Shown here: one piece after another, positions 11,915 to 24,091 of the stretch
Layout of the letters: each line of letters starts with the position of its first letter
Position numbering within the stretch: the first letter of the stretch is position 1
DNA from: Nemophila menziesii
Taxonomy: Eukaryota > Streptophyta > Magnoliopsida > Boraginales > Hydrophyllaceae
Assembly: GCA_029959085.1 (NCBI GenBank)
Contig: JARWIR010000050.1
Location: 4,216,001-4,280,000 of the forward strand
Length of the DNA: 64,000 nucleotides
Direction: 5' to 3'
Notes under the pieces: model-generated
What the model saw: only the letters and a program-made list of their open reading frames with translations
Told to the model about the DNA's origin: nothing
Databases searched by the model: none
Program-made: the position numbers and the translations under genes

Positions 11915-13500
11915 ATGCTTTATAATCCCGAGATTCTTGTCACGCAAGCAAACAAAGAAAGAAAGAAGCAAAGGAAGCAAAAGAGAGAGAAGTGTTAGCT
12001 AGAGAAGCAAAAATGGCTCTTAAAGATAATTGTGAACCTAGGATGGTGGAAGATCGTCCTCCACCTAGACAACAAGTTCAACCTCCAGTTAATAATGATC
12101 TGTATCGTGCTCCTGAGCAAGCTCCGTATCGCGCTCCTGCTCTTGGGATTGGTCCTTCTGATATCAATGTTGCAAGATATAGACATGATCCTGGTATGTC
12201 ATCTCAATTCCAAAACTATGGGAATTTTCGTGGGGCACCTGGAGAAGATATGATTCACGCAGTACATAAGTTTATGCATATATGTTATTTTATACATAAT
12301 GCAAGGTGTGACCAGAGAGCATGTATTATGAAAATTTCAGATTTTTCGTGATAGACGCAACTAGTGACAGGCATGATTCGCAAGAACCATGATCAATTAC
12401 TAATTGGGATGAGCTTCAAACTGCATTTTTCGATCCATATAACCCGAGTAACATGAGATTAAATGCCCAGATTGCTCTAACATCATTTGAGAAAGAACAA
12501 GAAGAAACCTTGGGTAAATCTTGGAGAAGATTCCAGTTGTGCTTGAGAAGAGTTCCTGATCATGGCCTTACAGAACAACAACATATGTCGTTATTTTATA
12601 AGGGCCTTGATGGACAATCTAGAAAAGACTTAGACCTGCTTTTTGGTGGTGGATTCTTTACAGGTACAACCAGCTCACTCTAAGGTTATTTTGAATAGAA
12701 CACTGAAGAATGAGATGTGTTGGAACATTGTGAGAGCACCTATCCGAGGTGGAATTTATAGAGAAAGTAGCGCTGGAATTAATGAAAATTCTCTTCGGTA
12801 GAAAATAAATTGAAGAATACATTAGAAAAAAAGTTGAAGCAGCTTACCTTAGCTGTTAAATAAGGTTTTTCAGGTATAAGAGCAGAAGTTAATGTTACAC
12901 AAGATATGTTTGGGTGTTCTAATTGCGGTGTACAAGCTTAACAACCAAATAGAAACCATCCGGGTTTCCAGTATTCGAATCCAAGGGGGCCGCTAATCCG
13001 ACTTATTCATATCAGCTACGTCCCCAAGGTAACAACTATCAACCAAGACCATAGAATAACTACCAAGAGGAACAAAGTTATGAAAATCAAGCTCAGAGAC
13101 AACCTCTTCAAGATACCTATAATGAAGCTATGAATCAGAAAGCTCAACCTGCTCATCCTCAAGAAGATGCGGTAGACATCCATCAGACGTTAAAACAATC
13201 GATCGTCCTTCAAACAAAAGCATGCCAAGATCAACAATCTTCTAGCACAACAATTAAAATGTTAGAAAATCAGATGGCTTAAATGGAAAAACAGTTGAAT
13301 CAACATCCACAAGGGCTATTCCCACGTGCCACTGAAAATCCGAGACAGAAAGAAGATTGTAACACTATCGCGCTAAGAAGTGGTAAGAAGCTTCCCCCAC
13401 CTCCTTTTCCGGTTATGAAAGAAAAATAAACAACTATAAAAGTAAAACCTGCAAAGGAAGTGGTGGAAAAAGAAGATGAACCTGAAGTAGTGGAAGTGGA
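11915..13500 (+). pseudogene. Degraded gag of element B
   Basis: The ATG at 11915 follows the same CAG-rich leader as in A. The frame breaks near 11990, then open segments 11992-12351 and 12453-12683 carry the gag domain (FRGAPGEDMIHAVHKFMHIC; RRFQLCLRRVPDHGL). The zinc knuckle region near 12910 is cut after NCGV by a deletion. The Gln/Asn-rich tail continues to about 13200 and a Lys/Glu/Pro-rich linker to about 13500. At least two stops and several frameshifts make it nonfunctional. Confidence 0.85.
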
Positions 13501-16500
13501 GAAGATTCCTGAAATACCTAAGAAGAAAGATGTTGTAAAAACCTGTGCTCCTTCACCTTTTCCCTCAAGAGTTCAGAAGAAAGGAAATATGACTGACTAT
13601 CAGAGATTCTTAAATTTGTAAGAGGTCATAATATTAATGTACCATTCCTAGATGTTATTAGAGATGTTCTAAAGTATGTGAAATTCATGAAGAGATCCAT
13701 CTCCAACAAAAGACCATACCTTGAGAATGAGATGATAGGGTTGCCAGCCAAAAGAGTGTAGTGCCATCTGTCAGAGTAAGTTGCCACCTAAGTAACTTGA
13801 TCTTGGGAGATTTACAATTCCGATTTCTATTGGTAATGAGTGACAAGGAAAGGCTTTGTGTGATTTGGGTGCGAGTATTAATCTCATGCCCAAATCAATT
13901 TTTGAAAAGTTGAAGATGGGAATTGCAAGACAGACTTATATGGTCTTGCAAATGGCTGACAGGTCCCTCGCACATCCTGAGTGACGAATAGAAGATGTCC
14001 TCGTCAAGGCAGGTACTTTAATTTTTCCCGTTAATTTTTTTATCCTTGAATATGACGCAATAGGAATGTCCCCATCATTTTGGGACGATAATTCCTAGCC
14101 ACGGGGCGTACTTTGATTGATGTAGAAAACAGAGAATTAACCATGAGAATACAAGACGAGGAGGTAAAGTTCAATGTGTTTAGGGCTATGAAGTTTCCAG
14201 ATTCCCAGGAGGACTCTTTCTAAATGGATGTAGTAGAGCATACCACACAAGAGGTTTTGGTGACTTTAATCATGATGATGTTTTACTGGCTTCCCTAACA
14301 CTTGACTTACCTGAGATGATGGAAGAGCTTGCCAAAACAGTGGCAGCAATCATTTCTCAGAATCCAAAGTATAGGCGTCCAGCCTATGAACCTGTAAGAG
14401 AATCGGGGGAGATAATAACCAAAAAGAAACCATCCATTGAATCTCCTCCACAATTGGAAGAAAAGCCATTGCCGGCACACTTGAGGTATGTGTATTTAGG
14501 TACTAACAAAACTCTACTTGTTATTGTTTCAGCTACTTTACAGGACCTCAAGAAGATAAACTGTTGTGTGTACTAAGAGCTAATAAGGAGGCGATTTGTT
14601 GGACTATTGCTGATATCAAAGGTATCAGTCCTTCCTATTGCCAACACAAAATTATTCTGGACGATGATAGTGCACGCTCAGTTGAAGGCCAAAGGAGATT
14701 GATGCCAGCTATGAAAGAAGTGGTGAAGAAAGAAGTTATTGAATTACTAGATGCGGGAATCATTTATCCTATAGCTAGTAGTGAATGGGTAAGTCCAGTT
14801 ACATGCGTACCAAAGAAAGGTGGTATCACTACTGTCCTAAATGCTCGGAATGAAGCCATTCCCTCGAGAACCATTGTTGGTTGGAGAGTGTGTATGGATT
14901 ATCATAATTTGAAAAAACCACCAGAAAATATCACTTTCCTTTTCCTTTCATAGAACAGATGTTAGACAAATTGGCTGGTAGAGAATATTATTGCTTTTTG
15001 GATGGGTATTTAGGATACAACCAGATATATGTAGATCCAAAGACCAACACAAAACGACTTTTACATGTCCTTTTGGTACCTTTTCCTTCTGAAGGATGCC
15101 ATTTGGATTATGTAACACACCTACTAATTTTCAGAGATGTATGATGGCGATTTTCTGGAATCGATAATTTCCTTGAGGTATTTATGGATGACTTTTCTGT
15201 GTTTGGTGATAACTTTGATGAGTGTTTACAGAACTTGGAGAAGGTGTTAATTAGATGCAAGGAGACTGATTTGGTTTTAAATTGGGAGAAGTGTCATTTT
15301 ATGGTTCGTAAAGGTCTAGTGTTGGGACACAAGGTTTCGAGTTCAGGTTTAGAAGTTGATCGTGCTAAGATTGAGGTAATCAAGACTCTTCCCACTCCTA
15401 ATTCTGTTAAATGGGTAAGAAGCTTTTTAGGTCATGCTGGTTTTTGCCGCCGTTTCATTAAGGACTTCTCCAAGATCGCTAAGACATTGTGTAACTGACT
15501 CGAAAAGGACGCCAAATTCCTTTTTGATGAAGCTTGCATGATGGCATTCAAAAATATTAAGGATAAGCTTATTACTGCACCTATTGTGTTACCTCCTGAT
15601 TGGAAGATTCAGTTTGAAGTTATGTGTGATGCTAGTGATCTTGCTATGGGTTCTGTTTTAGGTCAGAGAAATGATAAGGTATTTCATTTTATCTACTATG
15701 TGAGTAAGACTTTCACTAGTGCTCAGATGAATTATACTGTGACAGAAAAGGAAATATTAGCTGTTTTATATGCATTTGAAAAGTTTCGTTCCTACCTTTT
15801 TGGGGAAAAAATTGTCGTGTTTACTGATCATTCTGCGATTAAATATCTTATTGAGAAGAAATATTCTAAGTCATGTTTAATCTCATGGGTATTATTATTA
15901 CAAGAGTCTGACTTAGAGATTCGAGATCGAAAGGGTTGTGATAATCTAGTTGCAGATCATTTATCTCGTCTTGAAGGTCCTGAGTCAAATAGTGGAACTG
16001 AGTTGATCAGAGAAGAGTTTCCTGATGAGAGTTTATTTTCGATTTATGCAAAGGGAACTCCATGGTGTGCAGACATAGCGAATCTTATTGTGAGTGGTTC
16101 TTTTCCTGAAGGAGCTACCTCACAAGAGAGGAAGAGATTAATTCACCGTGCTAAACAATTCTTTTGGGAGGATCCTTTCCTTTACAAAACATGTGGTGAC
16201 CAAATGGTGAGAAGATGCTAACCTGAGAAAGATTTTGAGTCAGTAATGGAGGGTTGTCATGATTCAACCTATGGAGGATATTTAAAAGGTGACCACACAG
16301 CTGCTAAGATATTACAATCCAGTTTTTATTGGCCTACTTTACATAAGGATTGTCATGAATATGTTAAGAAATGTCATAGATGCCAGTTTACTGGTAAAAT
16401 ATCTAAGAGAGATGAGATGTCACGTAATAATCTTCTTGAAGTTGAGATATTTGATGTATGGGGTATTGATTTCATGGGTCCCTTTGTACCATCCAATGGA

Positions 16501-17360
16501 AATCAATACATCATGCTAGTTGTTGATTACGTGTCCAAATGGATAGAGGCTGTAGCTCTACCAACAAATGATTCGCGAGTAATGATTATATTCTTGAAAT
16601 CACACATCTTCACTGTACATGGTACGCCTAGAGTAATTAACAGTGATGGAGGTTCTCATTTCGTGAATAGATACTTGAATGTAGTTTAAAAGAAGTATGG
16701 GGTGGGACATCGTGTATATGCCGCTTATCATCCACAAGCCAATGGTCAAGCTGAGGTCTCTAATCAAGAGGTCAAATCTATATTGGAGAAGACTGTTGGA
16801 CCCATACGCAAGGATTGGTCTCTGAAACTAGATGATGTGTTGTGAGCATATCGTATTGCGTTTAAAACACCTGTTGGTGCATCTCCGTATAGTATGGTAA
16901 GGCTTGTCACTTACCTCTTGAACTTGAATTAGGTGCATATTGGGCTATAGGGCAGTTGAATTTAGATCCTACTTTAGCCGGTGAGAATCGTATGATGAAG
17001 TTGAATGAACTTGATGAGTTTTGATTACATGCCTATGAGAATGCTAAACTTTACGAGCAGAAAACAAAGATATGGCATGATAATCGTATTCGGGAAAAGA
17101 ATTATAAAGTTGGACAAATGGTCCTGAATTACAACTCCAAGTCCAATAATTATCCGGGTAAGTTGAGATCGAAGTGTTCTGGTCCTTACATTGTGACCAA
17201 AGTTACGCCTCATGGAGCTATAGATATTGAGCATCTAATCGAGCACCACACCTTTATGGTGAATGGTCATCGATTGAAAATCTATCATGGAGGCGAGGAT
17301 ATCAACCGCTCGGAAGATCCACATCCCGGAGAAGTCATGTACCTCCTCGAAGCTCCATAA
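13501..17360 (+). pseudogene. Degraded protease / RT / RNase H / integrase of element B
   Basis: Protease has the CDLGASINLM motif at about 13860 but with frameshifts around it. RT starts in 14564-14953 (EWVSPVTCVPKKGG), shifts frame near 14950-15140, and keeps FMDDFSVFG at about 15182. RNase H motifs ([36 protein letters not shown]) are present. In integrase the second His of the zinc finger is replaced (YGGY), the core motifs WGIDFMGPF and SDGGSHF remain, and stops occur near 16219, 16687 and 16844. The C-terminal GPY module at 17118-17360 is open. It ends at a TAA at the same place as element A. Confidence 0.88.
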
Positions 17361-17589
17361 AAGCGAGAGGTAACCCGTCGAGCTTAACGACGTTAAACAC
17401 AAGCCATTTCACTTGTATATTAGTTTAAATGCTTTCATGTATTTTAAATTCGTAGTGTAGATTAGAGTAATTGTTGTTTATTAGTGTTTATTTTTAAGAA
17501 ATGAGAAAGGTTGGTTGTTTTGATTATTACAAGAGTTAAAAAGTCATGAGTTTGGGGTAAAAGATTAAAAAGAATGGATAATTGGGTGT
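17361..17589 (+). other. Post-pol spacer of element B
   Basis: Noncoding. It closely parallels 7844-8059 of A, including AACCCGTCGAGCTTAACGAC just after the stop, a GTAGTGTA motif near 17453 and TGAGTTTGGGGT at 17547-17558. Confidence 0.6.
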
Positions 17590-17900
17590 CAAAACAGGCG
17601 ACAACCGGGAACCCGATTTCCAACGCTGTAAGTCCCAAACTCTCTGACTTGTGCGGTAGAGACGCAAGCAACCTGTTGCGTTTGGAGTTGCGCTTGTCGA
17701 CAACAACTGGTAACATGGTTTCTAGCTGACCGGGAACCCGGTTTCTAAGGCTAATTCTCTGACCTTTGCGGTAAAGACGCAAGGTCAATGTTGCGTCTGA
17801 GGTAAAAAAAAGTTGAAGGAAATTTGCGCGACTTGTCGACAACAACCGGCAACCCGTTTGTTACCAAACCGGGACCCCTTTATTACCAAACCGGGAACTC
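17590..17900 (+). repeat. GC-rich repeat island of element B
   Basis: Repeated phrases built on ACCGGGAACCCGGTTT, a near-palindrome, alternate with CTCTGACTTGTGCGGTAGAG-like units ending in GACGCAAG (about 17635 and 17755). The second family resembles the CTCTCTGACC...GACGCAAG unit of the A island, but the palindrome core differs. Confidence 0.7.
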
Positions 17901-18272
17901 GGTTGTGCAACAGTGAATGCGGTTTTGATAGATTTTGACCTAAATTTCTTGCCTTATTTTGCAAGATAACCTTTATTCCGTCTCCTAGCTCCATATACCT
18001 CATAATATCATCATCAAAACACCACAAAATCATCAAATCCTCTCCCTAAACACCATATAAACACACAATCGACTCATAATCCTTCCAAAACACCATCAAA
18101 ATTCATCTTTCATCCAAGAATCCTTCTTCATCCAAACCATAAATTGTACTATAACAGCTCTCTAAACACATCAAATTATCCTTACCCATCTCATATCTCA
18201 CCTTAATTTTCTTTCTTCTATATTCAAAACATCAAATTTCAAAACTTTTCTCTAGTTTTTGAATTTTTGAAG

Positions 18273-18290
18273 TTTTGAGTTTGGGGTGAG
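18273..18290 (+). promoter_or_regulatory. Purine-rich motif before ORF3 of element B
   Basis: TTTTGAGTTTGGGGTGAG, about 25 bases before the ORF3 frame. Related motifs stand just before ORF3 in C and D. Confidence 0.45.
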
Positions 18291-18316
18291 TTGAGATTAC
18301 AAACAGAACAGACTCC

Positions 18317-19597
18317 TTGAGCTACAATCGTAGGAACACTCCCAGAACTAGAAATACTTTTGGTGCTACACAAGAGAAAGCTATTGATATTTCGGATTCG
18401 AGTTCTAGACGCAAGATTGGAGAAGTTAAGAGTACTATGAAGATGAAAGAGAACCCAAATGAGGCTAATTCCAAAAAGTCTAGCTTGGAGGAAGAATAAG
18501 AAGAGGTTGCAGAAGAAGCTCCTAGCAAACCCGTTACAGAACAAAGATCTACACGAAGAAAGATGATGACTCATAAGCCAATAGGAGTTGTTGTCATTTG
18601 GACTGAGCAAGTTCGTGAAAGAGTAGCTTATTTGAAATTTGGTGTAGAGAAAGGATTCCCTTCAGGTATTATGAACAGTGAATTTAAAGATTATGCTATT
18701 ACTTGTGACAAGTTTGGGTGGAAAGAGTTGAGAAAGAGGAACCTCACGTATATCCCTGATTTGGTTCGTGAATTTTATGAAGAACTTTATTTTTTGAATA
18801 AACAATCAACCATCTTATGCAAAAAGGTATTGCCCTTCTCAGCTGAGCTTATTCGAAAAACATTGAAATTACCAAACTTGACTGGCCCATGCACATATCA
18901 AGAAGCACTTATCGATTCATCTTTCGAATGGGAATCTCTTTGGGATAAAGTCATGATTTGCGGGAAACTCCCCATACCAAATGGAGAAAGATATGCTGGC
19001 CAGGTTTACAATAGTAATCTGTTGCCTTGTGCGAGGGTATGGCCCCGTTTCATAATCCCTACCTTCTTTGGCATTGGTCACACTTCCGAGTTGAAAAAGG
19101 AACATATTATTTTATAAAGTGTGTTATAGAGAAGAAAGAAATTAATGTGGTTTGTATAATTTATGACACCATCATGGAATTCGATAAATCCCGGATTATT
19201 CAGAAAAACCTCCAGTTTTCATGCACCATAACTGCATTGTGTCTAAACGCAAAAATACCATGCAAGAGAGAAGAGGTTGAGCCTACATAAAAAGGTGAAG
19301 AGATGACACTAAAATCAATTGAGAATGCCCATGAGGAAGCTACACAAGAAATGAGGAGTCCTAGACTTCCTCCACGCAAGAAGAAGGTAGTTACCGAGAA
19401 TAAGTTGGAGGAGAATACAAGTTTTAGAGGAGAAACAAGATGCGATGATCACAACCTTAGAAAAAGTTACAAAAGAGTTGGAGCTTATGCACAACATGCT
19501 ACTTGGGGTGACCAACATACATCATGCCACCTATTCATTCCTTACGAAAGGAGCCCAACTTGAACGCAACACTGACAACCAACCTCATGCTGGTTAA
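18317..19597 (+). pseudogene. Athila third ORF (putative plant transposon protein), degraded
   Basis: Third ORF of Athila elements, once called env-like; its role is unknown. The N-terminus is basic and Ser-rich (frame open from a TTG at 18317; no ATG seen), with a stop near 18497. The central part 18563-19117 is open and holds the family core (CDKFGWKELRKRNLTYIPDL, then VREFYEELYF and a region rich in aromatic residues). A frameshift near 19080 leads into 19027-19290, and a second near 19425 into a Leu/Glu-rich stretch, probably coiled coil, ending near 19597. I recognise the family from the IPDLVREFY motif and position; no transmembrane or fusion peptide is evident. Confidence 0.8.
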
Positions 19598-19663
19598 GAT
19601 TCGTTTTCCTAACCTTCTCATTTAGTAGTGTATATTAGTTTAATTGCTTTATCGAGTCTTTTC

Positions 19664-19704
19664 GAGTCGTGGGGACACGACTCATTTTTGAGTTTGGGGT
19701 GGGG
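19664..19704 (+). promoter_or_regulatory. Hairpin plus purine tract after ORF3, element B
   Basis: GAGTCGTGGGGACACGACTC forms a perfect 8-bp stem with a GGGA loop (19664-19683). Three bases later comes TTTGAGTTTGGGGTGGGG (19687-19704). The same module occurs in C (23069-23109, minus) and D (61471-61512). Confidence 0.7.
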
Positions 19705-20162
19705 TTCGTTGCCTCATCCCAATTTTTATGTGTAATTTGTTTTATTTGCTTTCAAAAAAATTAATTGAGGGTTGCGGTTGACTGTAGAATATTTTAAATG
19801 TCCCCATTAAGCATACTTTTGATAAATATATGATAGTAAATAGTGAACTTTAGGAGTTAGTATAAAATGCACCTTAATTGCATGCAAACGTAGGTAATTG
19901 ATAAGAAGAAACAATGAACAATGCAAAAGAAGTAAACTTGTACTTAAGGAAAATATTTGGTTTGTAGAACGTGAGATCCGAATTAGTAGAGAACCCACTT
20001 ATTTATGAACTAGAGGCAAGCTATGTAACTAGGAAAATGATAGAGGCATTTCTTTGTTAGCCATTTGAGACGTTTTAGCCTTCTATCCCATGAATTAATT
20101 ATATCCTTCTTAGAAAATTTTTGAGCCTTAAAGCCTATATCCCCTTAGTTTATTAGGCATTT
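19705..20162 (+). other. 3' untranslated region of element B, partial
   Basis: Noncoding. It aligns with 61513-61980 of element D and with the minus strand of C around 22580-23060, then stops abruptly at the LTR of C. No gene seen. Confidence 0.65.
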
Positions 20163-21648
20163 TGGTGTGGCCTAGGGTGTGATAAAATAATGATATAAAC
20201 AAGTGCAAATAAACACCCTAGGCTGAGCACAGTTCTGCAAGTATTACAGATCGTATGCAAGTTTTAATGAATAAGTAAGATTCGTTCCTCAGCGACTACG
20301 AAGGTTAAGAAGAACTTATGCAAATTATTCAAGTGAAAATATGAGAGTTAGAGATAATAATACGCAAGAGTAAAGAAGAGAAAGATAGATTTTTATTTGA
20401 TTTTTTATAAAAGAAAATTAAACTAATAAATTAAAAGACAGAAAATAAATTAAAGGAAAAGAATATAGTATGAAAGTTTAGCTTGAGTATTTAGCATGTA
20501 ATCCCCACTAGTTCTACCGTTCTAAACATGTAAGGTATGAATCATGTAGTATTTCAATAGTTTGGTTTCAATTGCGCTAGGTAGTTTCAAATAGGGTTTA
20601 CCTATGTCAATAAGAACCTAAGCAAACTGTTCCTGCAATTGATAAAATAGCAATACACTAAACCATTGACTATCTAGTTAGGCTGGGATGTCAGATCAAA
20701 CCTTATTCTAGACGTTATGTGCTAATTCCATAGTCAAATATACCGGTTATCTAACTACTATGATGGTAATCCTATACGTTGTACACCGTAAAGAATACAG
20801 AATCTAAATCCAACACATAAATAGAGAAATCAAAACATAAATTCAATCAATTTAGATAGATGTCAAACAAAACTAGGGTTCATACATATACGCTAAAACT
20901 CAAGCTAAATAGAATCTAGTTCATACTAAGAAAAGAAAAGAAAATAATTACAGATTTGAAGGTTGAAGAAGACATATGGTGTTCTGCTCCTTCCAAACTT
21001 CTTCTCTTGTGTTGCAGCTTCCGCTTGGCCTTAACGTCTGGCCAAGGATGATTTTAGAGTGTTAAGAGGCTGTATTTACAGGGTATAGGAAGACCTAATT
21101 CGTTTTCTTGAATGAGAAGGAAAGTAATGGACTCCTAGCCCAACTCAAATTCGTATGGAAATAAAGATAATTACTGCTGAACTGTTTTGATCATATCTTC
21201 TGCGTTATTGGTCGGTTTTTGCTCCATAAGATACCAAAAGAATCCTCACAGAATTATCTACGTCCCAACGAAAGGAATCTTCCAAAATCGGCTCGGTTTT
21301 GGAGTTATCACCACTTCTTTAGACGTAGCTGCAGAAATTCAGATTTAAAGTAGCTTTTCCTTTTCCATGTTTGTAGCTTTTACTTCCTTATCTTCAATTA
21401 CCATGCTTATCTCTTTCCATATCTTGTAGTCTTCGAATTGGACTCTAATTAATCTCCATAATTATTTTTAAAGCTTCACACTAAATAAATAATTAAACCC
21501 AATATGCTCTAAAAATATTATGTTACTAAATCAAGACTCAAAATAGGAAAGTGTACTAACTCATGATAAAATCGACCTATACTCTAATAAATACGCCAAA
21601 AATGATGTCTCAGAAATAGATTTTATTATCACAAATGAGGAGACATCA
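20163..21648 (-). repeat. 3' LTR of element C (type II, 1486 bp)
   Basis: On the minus strand it starts TGATGTCTCCTCATTTGTG and ends CCTAGGCCACACCA, closely matching the D LTR. The inner inverted copy of the start lies at 21603-21612. Confidence 0.9.
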
Positions 21649-21684
21649 ATACCCCCAACTCAAAGTTGTATCGTCCCGATACAA
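21649..21684 (-). promoter_or_regulatory. Polypurine tract with upstream hairpin, element C
   Basis: On the minus strand TTGTATCG-GGA-CGATACAA is a perfect 8-bp stem (21666-21684), followed directly by CTTTGAGTTGGGGGTAT and then the LTR. Purine tract next to the 3' LTR is the expected plus-strand primer. Confidence 0.75.
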
Positions 21685-23068
21685 TAAAAGTAAAGAACGG
21701 AAGGGTAGTCAAATAAACAAGAAGAAGGAGTAGGAGGAGAATAAGAACAGAACAAAATGAATGATCCTAGAGCATAGTATCTAAAAAATCTCATGTAGTA
21801 ATGCTCAAGAAATAATGCACAACTATGCTTAATACACATGTAATCAACAATCCATAAATTCAAGTCCAGATTAATTTCGCAATGCCAGAAGGAGAGGATG
21901 ATAACTTATTTCATGTTTAATGGCTATAGGTTAGTCATAGGTCCTAATATAGCATTCAATGGTCCACTTACCTACTACCTAATATCTCAATTGTTTCTCC
22001 ACCAAGTAGTTAGAAATCCTAAGGTCTTTGGTTATAATGTGGCTTAGGGACGGTGTGATATATTTGGATAATGAAAAGTGAGCTTTTGGCTCTCTCCTCA
22101 CTAGCCATCAACGAATCGCCCTAGAGCTTGAGTTTTCACTCGAAGATGTTCTCACTTAACCCAATTTTTGATGCTTTTAATGTGCATCCCCAATAATCCC
22201 AATTAAAACTTTTTGTGATGATATACAAATTCCACTTTGCCGGTCCGAATATATATTCTTTTCATATCAATTTCCTTTCTTTAGTATAGCTATGACTCTC
22301 TTTTTAATGTTCGAGATATCACGCTATTTTTTCATATATATATATATTTTTCTTTTTATGCCCTTGTTGGCAAATTTAGCTCGTAGCTTCTTTTTCATTC
22401 ACTATTACCCCGACAAAGGGTTACAATAATAACTCTTTCATCATCAATAAAATCACAATTATAATTCCCAAAACCCAATGTTCCTAATGATGAAACCCAC
22501 CACCCCAAACTCAAGCTCTAAAACGACTTGTTTCAGGTTTTGCGATTCGAGTGCGGGTCATATAGATAAATCCTACAAACTAAGGGTATGGATTATAATG
22601 TGGCTTAATAAAAAGGCTTTAGAAAGGCTCAGAGGGGCTAAGACGGATAAATAATAACAATAATCAAATAAAAGGGTGAGAAGGTATAAAAAGGCTTCAA
22701 GTGGCTTCAATATGAAAGAACTGCCTTATTCATTTTTCTGAGTACGGATTTTGTTACTTTTTCACTAATAGTTCATAGATAAGCGGGTTTTCAACTAATT
22801 TCAAACCTTACGTTCTACACACCAAATAACTCTCCCTAAGTTTTAACGTGATTTTTTAGCATTGATCATTAACTTTTCTATCTTTTATTTCCTGTTTTCA
22901 TACATGCATCTAAACAACTTGTATCATCTTTAAAAAACATACTACTTACTATCATTGACCTAATAAAATCATGCTCAAATAGGTACATTCAAAATATTCT
23001 ATGCCTTAATTCAACCTAAAAAATTTAAATTTTATGCAAAAACAAAAAGGAAGATGAGGACAACGAAT
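21685..23068 (-). other. 3' untranslated region of element C
   Basis: No coding sequence. A further TTGAGTTTGGGGTGGTGGG copy lies at about 22495-22514 (minus), matching 62061-62080 in D. Confidence 0.65.
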
Positions 23069-23109
23069 CCCCACCCCCAACTCAAAAATGAGCCGTGTCC
23101 CCAAGACTC
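23069..23109 (-). promoter_or_regulatory. Hairpin plus purine tract after ORF3, element C
   Basis: Minus strand GAGTCTTGGGGACACGGCTC (23090-23109) is an imperfect version of the B and D hairpin, followed by TTTTTGAGTTGGGGGTGGGG. Confidence 0.6.
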
Positions 23110-23204
23110 AAAAAAGACTCAAGAAAGAATAAAATTTAACATTAGCAGACATATTGCACATAAAGAAATGGTAGGGAAGAAAGAAAACATACTCTTTGAG
23201 GCAA

Positions 23205-23946
23205 TTACCTCGCCTTATCGACATCCAAGATAGGATTTTGCTCGATTTTCTTTAATTGCTCACGGAGTGTTATGATGTACTCCTTTTCTTCTTTTGAAAG
23301 TTGCATAATTACTCTCAAAACTTTAATGATCCAAGCATTGACAATATTGTTACTCATCTTAAACTCACGTGTTTCTTCTTCACCCAACTTCTTATTCGTT
23401 TTCCGATCAAGACACGTGATCATGATAGGATATTGCATTAAATAACGATATAGGAGAGACCGAAAATCCGTATCACCTCCTCATAGATCAACTGTGCCAC
23501 ATCTTCCTCTTCTCCTTACACAACACAATTCACAAAATGAACGTTTTTAGAACGTCTTACCTTGAGCGTAGACCAACCTAATCGTTCCAAATCTCCACGA
23601 ATCTTCATGTATTCTCCTTCAACTTCTTCTTCAAATACTTTCTTATAAGAAAAAGGTAGTTCCTTTAATTGTTTACTTGGAGAAGCTATTATGGCCATTG
23701 AAGCTTTCTCTTTTTCTTTGGGTGTATGGTCTTTGATTTATAGAGGTTGTGTTGTCTTCTTCACTAAAGTAAGAACCTTTTTGCCCATTGAATCAACACA
23801 GCATGCTAACCTCTCTTCTCTTGACTTGTTTTACCCTTAGAATTGGAACTCGGCCTTTTCTCACTTGATTTCTTCTCAATTAAATCCAATACCTTGCTTT
23901 TCTTCATCTCCCTTACAGTGAATAATATTCATGTTCTCTTAATCAT
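23205..23946 (-). pseudogene. Degraded third ORF of element C
   Basis: An ATG at 23946 (minus) stands just after TTTGAGTTGGGGGTCAATTG but meets a stop after five codons. A basic Lys/Ser-rich N-terminus follows. The open piece 23516-23698 has RLGWSTLKVRRSKNVHFV, comparable to the FGWKELRKRNLTYIPDLV part of the B ORF3. After stops, 23205-23438 carries a Lys/Glu/Leu-rich, probably coiled-coil C-terminus. It lacks most of the central domain. Confidence 0.55.
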
Positions 23947-24091
23947 CTCAATTGACCCCCAACTCAAAGCTTTAACCACTCTTGAAATTTGAAACTCTTG
24001 ATTATTGGTTGTACAAGCTTTATTTGGGTTAGGAAAGTTGTTTTGATGATGATTCTCTATATGGGTAAGATGGATTCTTCATGGATTGGTA

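Larger units (their letters stand above)
8687..20162 (+). mobile_element. Athila-type element B, type I LTR, degraded, 3' end cut by element C
   Basis: 5' LTR (split by a solo LTR), mutated PBS, gag, protease, RT, RNase H, integrase, repeat island, third ORF and part of the 3' untranslated region, all with numerous stops and frameshifts. It inserted into the pol-ORF3 spacer of element A. On the right it stops at 20162, where the minus-strand LTR of element C begins; the rest of B and its 3' LTR are not found in the window. Confidence 0.9.
20163..24091 (-). mobile_element. 3' part of Athila element C, type II LTR, 5' truncated
   Basis: Reading the minus strand from 24091 down: degraded ORF3, hairpin-purine module, 3' untranslated region, hairpin-purine tract, 3' LTR. 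The untranslated part closely matches element D (61000-62913). gag and pol are absent. The right border at 24091 is where homology to the host unit (52620 onward in unit 3) starts, so the 5' part was lost together with the remainder of element B. CATTT (20158-20162) would be one target duplication copy. Confidence 0.85.

Noticed and set aside
18317..19597. Env-like (viral envelope) label for the third ORF
   Set aside because: No signal peptide, transmembrane segment or fusion peptide is visible; kept as Athila third ORF of unknown function.
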